Origin: TMED109 sp002684605
GTDB lineage: Bacteria > Pseudomonadota > Alphaproteobacteria > TMED109
Reading direction: 5' to 3'
Length of the DNA: 14,211 bases
NCBI GenBank assembly: GCA_913046335.1
Contig: CAJWSU010000033.1
Span: forward strand, 1 to 14,211
Below the pieces are notes generated by a model. It did no database searches. It saw nothing but the letters and a program-made list of their open reading frames with translations, and was not told where the DNA came from. Made by a program: the position numbers and the translations under genes. This document shows positions 13,806 to 14,211 of the stretch, piece after piece. How positions within the stretch are numbered: the stretch's first letter is position 1; each line of letters starts with the position of its first letter.

Positions 13806-14096
13806 TTACTTATACTTCTTTCCTATTAAAATTGTTGCTCCTTCTGGAGAAGTTTTTTCTGAATGTTCTTGCTCAATTTCTACTTCAAGAAAATCACCAG
13901 GATTTAAAATATGGTCTTTTTTTGTATCATTTAAAATAAATTGACCTTTTACTACGCATGCATAGGCACCAAAATCATGAGTATGAAAACCTGTATCTAA
14001 ATTAGGTTTAATTTCTTTTAGCATAATATCTGAATATCCGTGATCAGATATTTTTTTTATTTCACTGCTATAATCTTCTAAAGAATTATTTTTCAT
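13806..14096 (-). CDS. Small cupin-domain protein
   Basis: A single-domain cupin of 96 residues. The first cupin motif is visible as GFHTHDFGAYACVVKGQF (about 36-53), with histidines H38 and H40 as likely metal ligands; the second is around NPGDFLEVEIEQEHSEK with a histidine. Such proteins bind a metal and small ligands and may be enzymes or sensors; the substrate cannot be told. GAGG eight bases upstream supports ATG 14096 over an in-frame GTG at 14108 that overlaps this site. The gene lies between two tRNA genes on the same strand, ending 4 bp from the 5' end of tRNA-Leu, so it may be transcribed with them. Confidence 0.82.
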   Translation of the reverse strand: MKNNSLEDYSSEIKKISDHGYSDIMLKEIKPNLDTGFHTHDFGAYACVVKGQFILNDTKKDHILNPGDFLEVEIEQEHSEKTSPEGATILIGKKYK

Positions 14097-14146
14097 ATTT
14101 AACCTCACAACTTAAAAAGTATATTTTTATACTGCCTCCTCATTAA

Positions 14147-14211
<65 letters not shown>

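Overview
The window is about 14.2 kb of very AT-rich, gene-dense DNA that looks like a streamlined, probably marine alphaproteobacterium. The organism call is an inference from gene content: an alphaproteobacterial-type class I ribonucleotide reductase without ATP-cones, HspQ, the sfsA-map pair next to a CinA-type MoCF gene, a GTTC-N7-GTTC LexA-like box, short intergenic gaps and encoded CCA ends on both tRNAs. No species is assigned.

Layout: (1) 1-1087, minus: 5' part of a family 5 (YejA-like) periplasmic solute-binding protein that runs off the left edge. (2) 1088-1375: a dense regulatory region with a LexA-like box, two NrdR boxes 31 bp apart and three DnaA boxes, leading into nrdA-nrdB (1376-4234). 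(3) 4240-6519, minus: an orphan form II CO-dehydrogenase-like molybdopterin subunit, containing a perfect 17-bp inverted repeat. (4) 6608-7583, plus: a TM1367-like cyclophilin-fold protein and a DsbA-fold 2-hydroxychromene-2-carboxylate isomerase-like protein. (5) hspQ, then on the minus strand sfsA-map and a small membrane protein, with a CinA-type MoCF gene divergent from sfsA. (6) A 78-aa helical protein that overlaps, tail to tail, a DUF1826 gene preceded by interlocked palindromes. (7) 11.6-13.8 kb: a small metal-handling cluster (CueR-like regulator divergent from an exported protein, a periplasmic HMA metallochaperone and a MerT-like membrane protein), bounded by a decayed tRNA-Leu copy on the left and the intact tRNA-Leu(UAA) on the right. 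(8) A cupin gene and a partial tRNA-Thr(UGU).

How the genes work together: nrdAB supplies dNTPs. The enzyme seems to lack the dATP-sensing ATP-cone in both subunits, so its control may rest on the NrdR/DnaA/LexA-type sites upstream. The metal cluster is built like merTP, but its regulator has the Cu(I)/Ag(I)-type metal loop and there is no mercuric reductase. It is therefore best read as a copper- or silver-responsive module, possibly acquired at or bounded by tRNA-Leu. No CRISPR array, insertion sequence, integrase or rRNA was seen.
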